64,000 bases of DNA from Microthrixaceae bacterium (GTDB taxonomy: Bacteria; Actinomycetota; Acidimicrobiia; Acidimicrobiales; DATDAH01): positions 4,572-68,571 of the forward strand of contig JACJWK010000019.1 of NCBI GenBank assembly GCA_020637195.1, given 5' to 3'. Position numbers and translations under genes: made by a program. The notes below the pieces were generated by a model, which was not told the origin of the DNA, ran no database searches, and saw nothing but the letters and a program-made list of their open reading frames with translations. Below, piece by piece: positions 26,701-36,456 of the stretch (positions within the stretch are counted from its first letter, which is position 1; each line of letters opens with the position of its first letter).

Positions 26701-27339
26701 ATGCCCCCTCACCGTCGTGGCCCCCACGGCCCCCACCGCCGCCACGGGCGGGACCGCACCGGAGACGGCGACGACCCCCGGGTCGCCCGGACCCGTGCCG
26801 CGGTCCTGGCCGCGGGGCGCGAGCTGCTCGACGCCGAGGGACCCGACGCCGTCACCCACCTGCGCATCGGCGAGGCGACCGGCATCGCCCGCACCACGAT
26901 CTACCGGCACTGGCCCGACCGCGAGGCGCTGCTCGCCGCCGTGCTCAGCGACGGGGGGACCGCGCCGGAGGGCCCCGACACCGGCGAGCTCCGCGGCGAC
27001 CTGCACCTCTACCTCGACCAGCTCCGCCGCGGCGTGGGTGGGCGCCGCCAGCGGGGCGGCATGGCCCACGTGGTCGCCCGCGCCGAGCTCGGCAAGCCCG
27101 GCGACCGCACCTTCGCCGAGCTGCGGCGCCAGCGGATCGAGCAGCGCCTCGAGCCGCTGCGGACGCTGCTGCGGCGCGCGGTCGACCGGGGCGAGCTCCC
27201 TGCCGACCTGCCCGTCGACGACGTGGCCGTGGACGTCGTGGCCCCGGTGTTCTTCCGGCGCTTCTTCCTCGGCGAGCGCCTCACCGACGAGCGCATCGAC
27301 GCGATGGTCGACGCCTTCCTCGACCGCTACGCCGGCTGA
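26701..27339 (+). CDS. TetR family transcriptional regulator
   Basis: A 212-residue repressor from ATG 26701. After a His/Arg/Gly-rich 20-residue start, the TetR DNA-binding domain reads ARTRAAVLAAGRELLDAEG, VTHLRIGEATGIARTTIYRHWPDREALLAAVL, in which TGIARTTIYRHW is the recognition helix pattern. The ligand domain is helical with ELRGDLHLYLDQLRRG, FAELRRQRIEQRLEPL and a C-terminal LTDERIDAMVDAFLDRYAG typical of TetR_C domains. It probably represses itself and the divergent Spy-like gene through the palindromes at 26619-26686. Ligand unknown. A strong hairpin terminator follows the stop. Confidence 0.85.
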   Translation: MPPHRRGPHGPHRRHGRDRTGDGDDPRVARTRAAVLAAGRELLDAEGPDAVTHLRIGEATGIARTTIYRHWPDREALLAAVLSDGGTAPEGPDTGELRGDLHLYLDQLRRGVGGRRQRGGMAHVVARAELGKPGDRTFAELRRQRIEQRLEPLRTLLRRAVDRGELPADLPVDDVAVDVVAPVFFRRFFLGERLTDERIDAMVDAFLDRYAG

Positions 27340-27340
27340 C

Positions 27341-27368
27341 GGGGCGACGGGCCGCGGCCCGTCGCCCC
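27341..27368. terminator. Bidirectional terminator hairpin
   Basis: GGGGCGACGGGCC (27341-27353) and GGCCCGTCGCCCC (27356-27368) form a perfect 13-base stem two bases after the tetR stop and just before the stop of the convergent CoA transferase. Confidence 0.7.
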
Positions 27369-27372
27369 GGCC

Positions 27373-28596
27373 TCAGCGGTCGTCGCCGCCGCGGTCGGGC
27401 TCGTCGTGGACCGCCGCGAGCGGCAGCTCGGCGAGGACCGCCTCGGTGTCGGCACCGAGGGGTCGCCCGGCCCAGCGGACCGAGCCCGGGGTCGCCGACA
27501 GCCGGGCCACGAGGCCCTGCATGGGCACCCCGTCGACCTCGACGACCGACCCCCGGGCCGCGTAGTGCGGGTCGGCGGCGATGTCGGCCATGTCGTACAC
27601 GGGCGCCGCCGCGGCGTGGGCGGCGTCGAAGGCGGCGAGGACCTCGTCGAGCGTGCGGGCTCCGATCCAGGCCGCCATCAGCTCGTCGATCTCGGCGCGG
27701 TGGGCGACCCGGTCGGCGAACGAGCCGAAGCGGGCGTCGCCGCCCACGCCGATCAGCTCGAGCACCCGCTGCGCCACGGACTCGGCCGAGGTGGACACCG
27801 CCACCCACCGGTCGTCACCCGTGCGGTAGACGTTGCGGGGAACGGAGTAGGGGATGCCCGACCCGAGGCGGGGCTGGAGCTCGCCCCGCAGCAGGTAGCC
27901 CGAGATCAGCGGCCCCATCACCTGGAACATCGACTCGAGCAGGTTGACGTCCACCACCTGGCCCACCCCCGAGTGCAGGGCCACCATCGTGGCGAAGGCG
28001 GCGACGAGACCGGCGAGCTCGTCGGTGAGTGCGATGGGCGGCAGCACCGGCCCGCCGTCGGCCTCGCCGTTGATCGCGGCGAAGCCGGAGAGCGCCTCGG
28101 CCATGGTGGCGAAGCCCGGTCGACCGGCGTAGGGGCCGTCCTGGCCGAAGCCGGTGACCCGGGTGATCACGAGCGACGGGCGCCGGGCCAACAGCACGTC
28201 GGGCCCCAGCCCCAGGCGCTCGAGGGTGCCGGGCCGGAAGTTCTCGACCAGCACGTCGGCGGTGGCGCACAGCGCCAGGAAGGCCTCCCGGCCGGCGTCG
28301 GACTTCAGGTCGAGGGTGACCGTGCGCTTGCCCCGTCCCGCCAGCTTCCACCACAGGGTGACGCCGTCGCGCGGGTCGACCCAGCCCATCGTCCGGGTGG
28401 TGTCACCGCCGTCGGGTCGCTCGACCTTGACCACGTCGGCGCCGAAGTCGGCCAGGTAGCGGGCGCACCCCGGGCCGGCCACCACCGTGGAGACGTCGAC
28501 CACCCGCAGGTCGGCGAGCGGGCCGGGGCGACCCCCCGGTCCGCCCCGGCCCGACGCCTGATCGTCGACCTCGTCGTCGGCGTGGCCCTCGGTCAC
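27373..28596 (-). CDS. Family III acyl-CoA transferase (CaiB/BaiF)
   Basis: A 407-residue CoA transferase from GTG 28596. Family marks are LADLRVVDVSTVVAGPGCARYLADFGADVVKVERP (split around the conserved A-G-P), LDLKSDAGREAF, ADVLVENFRPGTLERLGLG, ITRVTGFGQDGPYAGRPGFATMAEALSGFA, then LTDELAGLVAAFATMVAL. This group moves CoA between carboxylic acids through an aspartyl-enzyme intermediate. The P-G-F-x-T-x-A-E-A subtype is common in actinobacteria for aromatic, steroid or carnitine-like acids. The first 25 residues are acidic and low complexity. No partner enzyme lies next to it. Substrate unknown. Confidence 0.85.
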   Translation of the reverse strand: MTEGHADDEVDDQASGRGGPGGRPGPLADLRVVDVSTVVAGPGCARYLADFGADVVKVERPDGGDTTRTMGWVDPRDGVTLWWKLAGRGKRTVTLDLKSDAGREAFLALCATADVLVENFRPGTLERLGLGPDVLLARRPSLVITRVTGFGQDGPYAGRPGFATMAEALSGFAAINGEADGGPVLPPIALTDELAGLVAAFATMVALHSGVGQVVDVNLLESMFQVMGPLISGYLLRGELQPRLGSGIPYSVPRNVYRTGDDRWVAVSTSAESVAQRVLELIGVGGDARFGSFADRVAHRAEIDELMAAWIGARTLDEVLAAFDAAHAAAAPVYDMADIAADPHYAARGSVVEVDGVPMQGLVARLSATPGSVRWAGRPLGADTEAVLAELPLAAVHDEPDRGGDDR

Positions 28597-28603
28597 CCGG
28601 GGC

Positions 28604-29594
28604 CTACCGGTTGGCGCCCCGCACCGACGAGGTCAGCGGCTGCCCGTCACCGCTCTGGGCGACGCAGATCACCTCTCGGTCGTCCAGGTTCTCCCACGTC
28701 TGCTGCGTGGGGTTGATGGACGTGGCCGTGAACTCGGACTGTCGGAACGGCACGCCGACGTAGTCGGTCCACAACGTGCCGGTGCAGCGGGCCTGGGCCT
28801 CCTGTTCGACCGCGGGCGTGCCCGGGAACGGTGCGTCGGGGCCGCCGGCGATGTCGAAGACCGCGAACACCTCGTTGTCGTGGGGCTGGTCGCAGTCGAA
28901 GCCCTCGACGTCGCTGATGTTGCCGCTCCCCGACACGTCGAAGCAGTCGCCCACGGCCAACTCGAACACGTCGATGCTGTCCCCGCCCGGGGCCGCGGTG
29001 GTCGGAGGGTTGAGGGCGCTGTCGCCCGGGCTGACGTCGTCGGTGGTGGTGGGCCCCGCGTCGAAGTCGGGGATGCTCAACGTGAGCGTGGTCCGATCCA
29101 CCGTGGCGGCGTCGTCGGAGTCCGAGCCGAGGACGGTGACGAGCACGATCGCGATCACCGACAGGACCAGCACCGCGCCGACCACGCCCAGCACCACGAG
29201 CAGCGCCTTGTTGCCGCCCCCGCCCGACGCGCCGGGGCAGGCCGGCCAGCGGGACCCGCCGCCCGCAGCCCATCCGGCGGCCTCGGGCGTGGCCCGAGGC
29301 GGCACGCCGCCACCGGCACCCCAGCCCGCGGCCTCGGGTGGTGCGGCCGACGGCGGCGGTGCGGCGGGCAGGAAGGCCTCGGAGGACGACGCCGGCGGCT
29401 GCGCGCGGTGGACGGGTACTCCGGCTGCGGCGTCGTGGCGGGGTACTCCGGCTGCGGCGTCGTGGCGGCGGCAGGGGCGCCGCCGGCTCGTCGCCCGGCA
29501 GGGAAACCGGCAGCAGGCCGGTCACGGTGGTCTCGTCGGGGTCGGGCACGCCCGCAGCCGGCTGATCGCCGGGCGGCGGTGGGCTGTCGCTCAT
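28604..29594 (-). pseudogene. Septum-formation-domain membrane protein, frameshifted in its proline-rich N-terminus
   Basis: ATG 29594 starts MSDSPPPPGDQPAAG and a proline-rich cytoplasmic segment. Around 29410-29470 two indels move the frame. The continuing pieces are ATTPQPEYP twice, then SSSEAFLPAAPPPSAAPPEAAGW. From about 29305 the frame is clean: one transmembrane helix (ALLVVLGVVGAVLVLSVIAIVLV), a Thr/Asp linker, and a septum-formation (PF13845-like) domain with VFELAVGDCFDV, FDCDQPHDNEVFAVFDI, ARCTGTLWTDYVG and LDDREVICVAQSGDG. Such domains occur in actinobacterial cell-division-linked proteins; the role is inferred from the family. It is first of three tandem relatives. Confidence 0.7.
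29414..29467. repeat. 27-base tandem repeat, two copies
   Basis: Identical 27-base units at 29414-29440 and 29441-29467 encode ATTPQPEYP twice on the minus strand inside the proline-rich region of the first septum-formation protein. The unit is a multiple of three, so copy change would not shift the frame. The observed shifts lie beside it. Confidence 0.75.
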
Positions 29595-29648
29595 CGATGC
29601 TCCTCTCGGCCCTCCGGCGACGACCCTACCGGCCGCCGCCGGCGCCGC

Positions 29649-30152
29649 TCACTCGGCGCTGCCCTCGATGGAGGCGGTCAGCGGCGTGCCGTCCCCGGTC
29701 CTCGCGGTGCAGATGATCTCGCGGTCCTGGAGGTTGTCGTCCTCCCACCCCGCCTGGTTCGGGGTGATGGGGAACACCTCGAACCGGGACTCGTTGAACG
29801 CGACCCCGACGTAGTCGGTGAAGAGGTCGCCGATGCAGTCCCGGGACGCCTCCTGGACGGCGGCGTCACCGGGGTAGGGCGCGTCGCCGTCGCCCTCCAT
29901 GTCGAACTTCGCGATGACCTCGAGGTCGTGCGACTCGGTGCAGGGGATGGCGGCGACCTCGGTGACGTCGCCGCTCGGCGGCTGGTCGAAGCAGTCCCCC
30001 ACCTCGAGGGCGAACACACCGACGTCACCGCCCTCGGTGATGTCGCCCTCCTCGTTGCGGGTCGAGTTGTCCTGGGTCGACTCGTCGCTGCAGGACGCGG
30101 CCAGTGCCAGCACCAGCACCGCCGCCCCGAGCGCCTTCAGCCACGTGCGCAT
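29649..30152 (-). CDS. Septum-formation-domain lipoprotein
   Basis: A 167-residue exported lipoprotein. ATG 30152 gives MRTWLKALGAAVLVLALAASCSD, a signal peptide with lipobox LAASC. An in-frame ATG 11 codons upstream would spoil it. The domain shows VFALEVGDCFDQ, IPCTESHDLEVIAKFDM, DCIGDLFTDYVGVAF and LQDREIICTARTGDG, the paired-Cys pattern shared with its neighbours. The function is probably extracytoplasmic and possibly linked to septum or envelope. The gap to the next gene is short, so the three may be co-transcribed. Confidence 0.75.
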   Translation of the reverse strand: MRTWLKALGAAVLVLALAASCSDESTQDNSTRNEEGDITEGGDVGVFALEVGDCFDQPPSGDVTEVAAIPCTESHDLEVIAKFDMEGDGDAPYPGDAAVQEASRDCIGDLFTDYVGVAFNESRFEVFPITPNQAGWEDDNLQDREIICTARTGDGTPLTASIEGSAE

Positions 30153-30209
30153 CCTGTGTTCGCTCCTGTGTGGTCCGCCCTGCACCGGTGGTAGGGCCGT
30201 GCGGCGACC

Positions 30210-30725
30210 TTAGCCGTCGCCGGAGCCGGCTCCGTCGGCGACGCCGCCCTCGAGCCGCCCGCCGTCGGCGGCCAGCACCGAGCACAGCACCCGCCGGTCG
30301 CCGCGCTCGTTCCAGGACCGGCGGGTGGGTGCCACCGCCGAGGAGTAGTACGCCGAGTCCTCGTAGGCCTGGCCCACGTAGTCGGCGAACCGGGCCAGGC
30401 AGCCCTCCTGGGCCTGGCTCTGCACGTCGGCGCCGCCGGGGAACGGTGCGTCGGGGCCCCCTTCGAGGGCGAAGGTCGCGTAGGCCTCGGCGTCGTGCGG
30501 GTCGGCGCACGGGACCTCCTCGACCACCCGCACGTCGGTGTTGGCCGGAGCGAGGTAGCACTGGCCGGGCTCGAGGTCCACGAGGCGCACGCCGTTGGGC
30601 ACGGTGGTCGCGGACGACTCGTCGCCCCCGAAGGCCGAGCAGGCGGAGGCCGCGACGGCCACGAGCAGGGCGGGGGCCAGCAGGACCACGACGGCGTGTC
30701 GCACGCGCCGGCCCGGGGTGGTCAT
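30210..30725 (-). CDS. Septum-formation-domain lipoprotein
   Basis: A 171-residue protein from ATG 30725. The signal peptide HAVVVLLAPALLVAVAASACSA ends at a lipobox-like ASAC. The domain contains VDLEPGQCYL, EVPCADPHDAEAYATFAL, EGCLARFADYVGQAY and WNERGDRRVLCSVLAADGG. These match the other two tandem paralogues in Cys placement (Q/D-C-Y/F, P/S-C...HD.E, C-in-C helix, V/I-x-C). The last residues are Gly/Asp/Ala-rich. It lies directly downstream of the metallophosphoesterase, 11 bases away, so it may share its transcript. Confidence 0.75.
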   Translation of the reverse strand: MTTPGRRVRHAVVVLLAPALLVAVAASACSAFGGDESSATTVPNGVRLVDLEPGQCYLAPANTDVRVVEEVPCADPHDAEAYATFALEGGPDAPFPGGADVQSQAQEGCLARFADYVGQAYEDSAYYSSAVAPTRRSWNERGDRRVLCSVLAADGGRLEGGVADGAGSGDG

Positions 30726-30735
30726 CGGGACATCA

Positions 30736-31740
30736 TCACCCGGATCGGGGCCAGATGGGGTAGCAGCGCTCGTCGAGGTCGCCGAAGGCGTACTCGAAGT
30801 ACGCCCCGCCGTACATGGCCCGGGTCCGTTCGCTCCAGGCCAGGGCCTCGGGGGAGGAGATGCGGCGATGGATGGCGAGGATGCCCCCCTCGAACACCCG
30901 GTACTCGGCCCAGGTGCCCGGGAAGTCCTTGACGCACGCCACCTCGGCCCACGGCACGCCACCGGTGGCGGGGAAGCGCCGGACCCGGTTCCGGTGGGTG
31001 TGCCCGGCGGAGTAGGCGACGATCGAGGGGTGGGCGGCGACGACGTCGATGAGGCGCTCGGAGTCGTCCGGGTTGATCCCGAAGTAGTCGTCGGGACGCA
31101 CGCCCGAGGTCGGGTCCCACACGTGGTGGTGGCCGAACACCATGACCGGCCGGTCGCTGTCCGCGGCGACGTCGCCGAGCCACTCGAGCTGCTCGTCGGA
31201 GAGCCCGCCGGGCGTGCGCAGCGGCAGCGTGGTGTCGAGCACGGCCAGCGCCACCCCGGGCAGCTCGACGAGGAACGGCGCGTCGGCGGCGAAGTCCTCG
31301 CCCCGGTAGGCGTCGTGGTTGCCGCGGACGTGGTGCAGGCGGTCGCCGAAGGCCCCGCCGTACACCTCGAGGAACCGGTCGTACTCCTCCCGGCTGCCCA
31401 CGTTGGTGAGGTCGCCCTTCACCAGGACCGCGTCGGGCGCCACGGCGGCCATGTCGGCCACCGCGCCGCGGTTCATCACCTCGGGGTACGGGTCGGCGCC
31501 CGGCTCGCTGCGGAAGGTCGGGCCGAGGTCGCTGCCCTCGATGACGCCGCAGACCTCCTCGCCGAAGTGCACGTCGTTGACCGTGGTGAAGGTGGCGAGG
31601 CGCTCACCGGGCGCGGGCAGCGTGCGGAACGCGAACCCGTCGAGGTCGTGGTCGGTGTCGGGCGACAGGCCGTCGTAGGTTCGCACGAGCGTGCCGTCGT
31701 GGACGACGGCCTCGTCGTCGGCGACGGTCGTCAGCTCCAT
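30736..31740 (-). CDS. Calcineurin-like metallophosphoesterase
   Basis: A 334-residue cytoplasmic phosphoesterase with all five metal-binding blocks: FTTVNDVHFGE (D-x-H), VLVKGDLTNVG (G-D), VRGNHDAYRG (G-N-H-D), MVFGHHHVWD (G-H-H) and SAGHTHRNR (G-H-x-H). These bind a dinuclear metal centre for hydrolysis of phosphomonoesters or diesters. A beta-rich N-terminal 45 residues (VVHDGTLVRTYDG, FAFRTLPAPGERLATF) resembles the small domain seen in the 3',5'-cyclic-nucleotide phosphodiesterase-like group, but the substrate is not established. ATG 31740 is the start; longer open frames upstream are low-complexity. Confidence 0.85.
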   Translation of the reverse strand: MELTTVADDEAVVHDGTLVRTYDGLSPDTDHDLDGFAFRTLPAPGERLATFTTVNDVHFGEEVCGVIEGSDLGPTFRSEPGADPYPEVMNRGAVADMAAVAPDAVLVKGDLTNVGSREEYDRFLEVYGGAFGDRLHHVRGNHDAYRGEDFAADAPFLVELPGVALAVLDTTLPLRTPGGLSDEQLEWLGDVAADSDRPVMVFGHHHVWDPTSGVRPDDYFGINPDDSERLIDVVAAHPSIVAYSAGHTHRNRVRRFPATGGVPWAEVACVKDFPGTWAEYRVFEGGILAIHRRISSPEALAWSERTRAMYGGAYFEYAFGDLDERCYPIWPRSG

Positions 31741-31898
31741 GGCGGCGAGGCTACCGGGGGTGCCCGGCGCCCTCGGCGGCAGGGGCCCCGGGCGCGAGCG
31801 GGACCCACGCCGACCCCGCTGGGTGGGAGCCGCTACGCTCGCCCGACCCACCGGTCCGGGGCCCTCCCCGCCGGCTCCGACGAAGGGACGGCCCACCC

Positions 31899-32399
31899 GT
31901 GTTCGAGCGCAAGGCGGCGGTGACGCTCCAACTCCCGAAGACCGAGTTCGAGGCGGCGGAGGTGATCCGGGGCACCGTCACCGTCGAGGCCCGGGAGGCC
32001 GTCGACATCGACTCGCTGGACGTGAACCTGTCGGTGATGCGCGCCGTCACCGAGGGCGACCGTCGCCGCAGCGTCATCCGCTTCGACGACGGGTCCGACG
32101 ACGACCGCCCCGAGCAGCGGGCCCGCGAGGTCGTCTCCGCGATGCACCTGCTCGGGGCCGGCCGGCTCGAGGCCGGCCACCGCGCGACCCTCGAGTTCGC
32201 GCTCCAGTGCCCCGAGCAGCCGTCGCTCATGCGCAAGGGGTTCCTGGGCAAGGCCGCCGGCCTGCTGGGCAAGGTGGGCCAGATGGCGAGCGCGCTGCCC
32301 GGCGGCGAGGACTGGTCCGTCGAGGCCCGCCTCGACGTCACCGGGCTCGACATCAAGGACCGTCAGCCGGTGCGGGTCAACGTGATGCTCGTGCGCTGA
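31899..32399 (+). CDS. Arrestin/Spo0M-like beta-sandwich protein, unknown function
   Basis: A 166-residue protein from GTG 31899. The opening FERKAAVTLQLPKTEFEAAEVIRGTVTVEAREAVDIDSLDVNLS (split by turns) is the strand series of an arrestin-like N-terminal domain: a ligand-binding strand, an E-x-V-x-G-T-V-x-V core and a partner strand. The middle is acidic and helical (DDDRPEQRAREVVSAMHLL). An F-L-G-K-A-A-G-L-L-G-K-V-G segment follows, and final strands WSVEARLDVTGLDIKDRQPVRVNVMLV. Such proteins are scaffolds in sporulation or vesicle roles elsewhere, and no role can be given here. Confidence 0.55.
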   Translation: MFERKAAVTLQLPKTEFEAAEVIRGTVTVEAREAVDIDSLDVNLSVMRAVTEGDRRRSVIRFDDGSDDDRPEQRAREVVSAMHLLGAGRLEAGHRATLEFALQCPEQPSLMRKGFLGKAAGLLGKVGQMASALPGGEDWSVEARLDVTGLDIKDRQPVRVNVMLVR

Positions 32400-32413
32400 C
32401 CCCGCGGCGCGGA

Positions 32414-32622
32414 TCAGGCGGGACGGTCGCGGCGGGCCGGGATGGGCTTGGTCCACCAGCGGCCCGAGAACCGCCACCGGGGGGTGGTGGCACGCGGGTC
32501 GGTGCCGCCGACCACGGGCTTGGGCCAGGTCACCTCGACCGCGGCGACGATGGCCGCCAGCTCCTCGGGGCCGGGCGGTGCCAGCTGCGTGCGGGTGGCG
32601 TCGGCCGACACCGAGACGTCGC

Positions 32623-32626
<4 letters not shown>
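32414..32626 (-). CDS. Acyl-CoA carboxylase epsilon subunit-like protein
   Basis: A 70-residue protein from GTG 32626, whose start overlaps the stop of the carboxylase beta gene (GTGA). The core PPGPEELAAIVAAVEVTWPKP, a single helix followed by W-P, and the C-terminal RWRFSGRWWTKPIPARRDRPA match small actinobacterial AccE-type subunits. These bind the carboxyltransferase and stabilise the alpha-beta complex, with an end resembling W-x-x-S-x-R. Position directly after beta supports this. The biotin-carrying alpha subunit is not in the window. Confidence 0.7.
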
Positions 32627-34130
<1,504 letters not shown>

Positions 34131-35810
34131 AGGTCACCTAGGGTCGACGCCGGACGCGGCCCAATGGCACCTGCCGGCTTCTCACGCCGACGCCCGGGTC
34201 GCACTGACATCGCGCGGCACACGCCCAGGCTACGGGCGGCGCAGCGGTCGCCGCCGACGTGCCACCGGAATCCCGCACCAGTCGGTCTTCGATCGGCGCG
34301 GCGACCTCCGGGGCCCGCCTTCGTCGAGGAGCTTCCCGCGACGCCTCGTCGACGACGAGGTAGGCGGCTGCTCGTCGGCGAGCTGCGATCGAGCCGCGCC
34401 CAGTGAGCGGCATCGAGCCGCTCGGGCGACCAACTGCTGCCGGCACCCCGAGGCGCCGTCCGCTCACCTGGTGCACGACGGGATCGCTGAGACGAGCAGG
34501 TCACCGGGGCGGCCCTGCGGCCTCGGCGAAGGCGGTGGCGGCGCGGCGTACGCCGGGTCGGAGGTCCTTCCCGCAAGCGATCTGCCGCGCACTGAACCGG
34601 TGCTCGACGAGGGACGCCCACTTCGGCGCGGCGGCGACCAGCGCGATTACCACTGCCACGCGGCGAGGCCGGCGCGAGAGGGCTCGCCGGCGGGCCGTGG
34701 CGTGCCGCCCACTCGGCGGAGACAAATGGTGGCTGCTCGCCGCAGCAATTCCAGCGGGACGACGCGATCTGGAACAGGGCCACCAGTGCTGCACGAGCAC
34801 CATCGGGGCGCAGGTCAGCACCAGCCACAGCGCCACGGCGAGCAGCAGGCGGGGCGGGCCCGCGGCCCACGACCGCCGCCGCAGGCGCTGCCGGCCACTG
34901 CGTGAGGGAGGGCGACCGTGCGTACATCACCCCTGGAAGCGCACTGCGCTGCGCACGAGCCGGCTTCCACCGGTGAGGCGCCGTGAGGTGGTCCTCGGCG
35001 CGAACCGGAACCACTGCGTCGAGCGCCCTGCCGAGCGCTTGTGGCTGCCAGGGTGGCCCCACCGCGAGGATTAACGCGACGAAGCCCAGCACCGACCAGC
35101 CCACGGTCCGGACGGCCTCACGTCCCTGCGCCCCGGCGCGGTGAGCAGCGGTACCGCTAGGCCCGCGGCTGCGAAGCGGCGAGGGTGAGTTTCACGGCGG
35201 CGCACACGCCGACCACGGCCCCGCGGCGAGGAGTCGTCGGGTGCTCGGGCGCCCGCAGGCCCAGCCACACCGCTACAGGTTCAACAGCGGCTCCCCGAGG
35301 GCCTCCGCCTGCGGAGGCTGATCGGCCTGGCTGCCACCAGGAAGGCCCCACCGTGAGCGCGGGAGCGATCGCCGCCGCCTGCTGAGACGTGGCCGCGCAG
35401 CAGCTACGGCAGCGCGGCCGCGAACCCCACCAGCCACGCAGCTCCTCGGCCAGGTGCACCCCACCGAACCCGGTCACGCTCCCGGCGGCGGCGTACCACC
35501 AGAACAGCGTGGCTGCCTCACGTCCCACACGTCGAGGTATAGGCGGTCGCTGTCGACCAGGTAAAATGGGGCGAAGCGTGGCGAACAGCGCCTGGTCCCC
35601 GGTGAAGGGTACGGCCAGCTGCGCCACTCTCATGACCGCCACGGCGGCGAGCACGACCCACTGCAGCTCTGGCGTCGGGCGGCATACCCCCGACGGCCGG
35701 TGGCTCCCCACCACCCCCTCCCTGCCTGGCCAGCCCGGGTCACGACGACGGACGTCTTGGTTCCGCGGCCGGAACTCGGGGTGCGATCGGTGCGGGCTCC
35801 GGCGGGCGCG
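34131..35810 (-). pseudogene. Polytopic membrane glycosyltransferase-like (GT-C type) protein, heavily frame-broken
   Basis: Minus-strand pieces in shifting frames read as a GT-C/PMT-like membrane enzyme. The N-terminal part is LQWVVLAAVAVMRVAQLAVPFTGDQALFAT (first helix plus acidic loop, about 35660-35570). Then come LFWWYAAAGSVTGFGGVHLAEEL, VLGFVALILAVGPPWQ, LLAVALWLVLTCAPMVLVQ, VAVVIALVAAAPKWASLVEHRFSARQIACGKDLRPG split at 34720-34580, and a soluble end with YLVVDEAS and IEDRLVRDSGGTSA. The order (helix, G-D-Q acidic loop, repeated helices, soluble tail) fits, but the family is inferred. Ends are approximate. Confidence 0.45.
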
Positions 35811-35813
35811 CTG

Positions 35814-36365
35814 TCACCCGGGGTCGTAGTCGAACCTGAGCGCCGGCGCTGGACCAGCGCGTGGGATGCCTGCGGTCTTCGGCCAGGGCTGGCGACCGTG
35901 CCGCCCTGGTCGACCAGCGGCAGCAGCAGGATCGCCTCGGCGCCGCCCTCGTCGCGCACCACCGGCGGCCCGGGAGTGGACACGCTGCGGTCACCGCGCC
36001 CGGTGATCACCCGTCGCCTGGCGCAGCACGCCGGCGATGCGCCCGCCGGTGCCCCCGGCCTTGGCCTCCTTGCGGACGGTGAAGCTGCGCAGCATCCGGC
36101 CCCGCGTCGCGGCGACGGCGGCGATCGAGTACGCCATGGCGTCGGCGCCCACGGTGAGTCGCCGAGCTGCGGTGGGCCTCTGGCGGGGATGGTCGAGGGC
36201 GGCCTCGGCCACGAGCAGCATGCCCTCGGGTGAGCAGGTGGTGGCCTTGGCGTCGATGAACCAGTCGCTCTGGCGGCCCGACTTGAGCGTGTAGGGCCCG
36301 TCGGTGCGCACCGCGTGCTCGCGCAGGTGGGCGACGAGGGCGTCGAGGCGCCCGTCGGTGCTCAC
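35814..36365 (-). pseudogene. pyrE: Orotate phosphoribosyltransferase, frameshifted
   Basis: From 36365 the protein starts MSTDGRLDALVAHLREHAVRTDGPYTLKSGRQSDWFIDAKATT, split by the K-S-G-R-x-S/D-x-F/Y phosphate-binding signature of PyrE. It continues with VGADAMAYSIAA and FTVRKEAKAGGTGGRIAG. The PRPP-binding region is damaged (about 36010), but VVRDEGGAEAILLLPLVDQGGTVA and FDYDPG follow in other frames to a TGA at 35814-35816, giving about 184 residues, the normal size. The enzyme joins orotate and PRPP to form OMP in pyrimidine synthesis. It sits just downstream of purM with a hairpin between them. Confidence 0.8.
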
Positions 36366-36391
36366 GAGACCCGCCCGGGGCCACGAACCCC

Positions 36392-36442
36392 CGTTCTCGA
36401 GGCAATGGCAGTCGGATTCCGACCGCTATTGCCTCGAGTTCG
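36392..36442. terminator. Intergenic hairpin between purM and pyrE
   Basis: CTCGAGGCAAT (36396-36406) pairs with ATTGCCTCGAG (36428-36438). Pairing extends inward to about 20 bases with two mismatches. Flanks are CGTTCT (36392-36397) and AGTTCG (36437-36442), the same flanks as the hairpin at 16691-16742. It probably ends or attenuates the purM transcript before pyrE. Confidence 0.55.
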
Positions 36443-36456
36443 AGTGGTGAGGGGCG

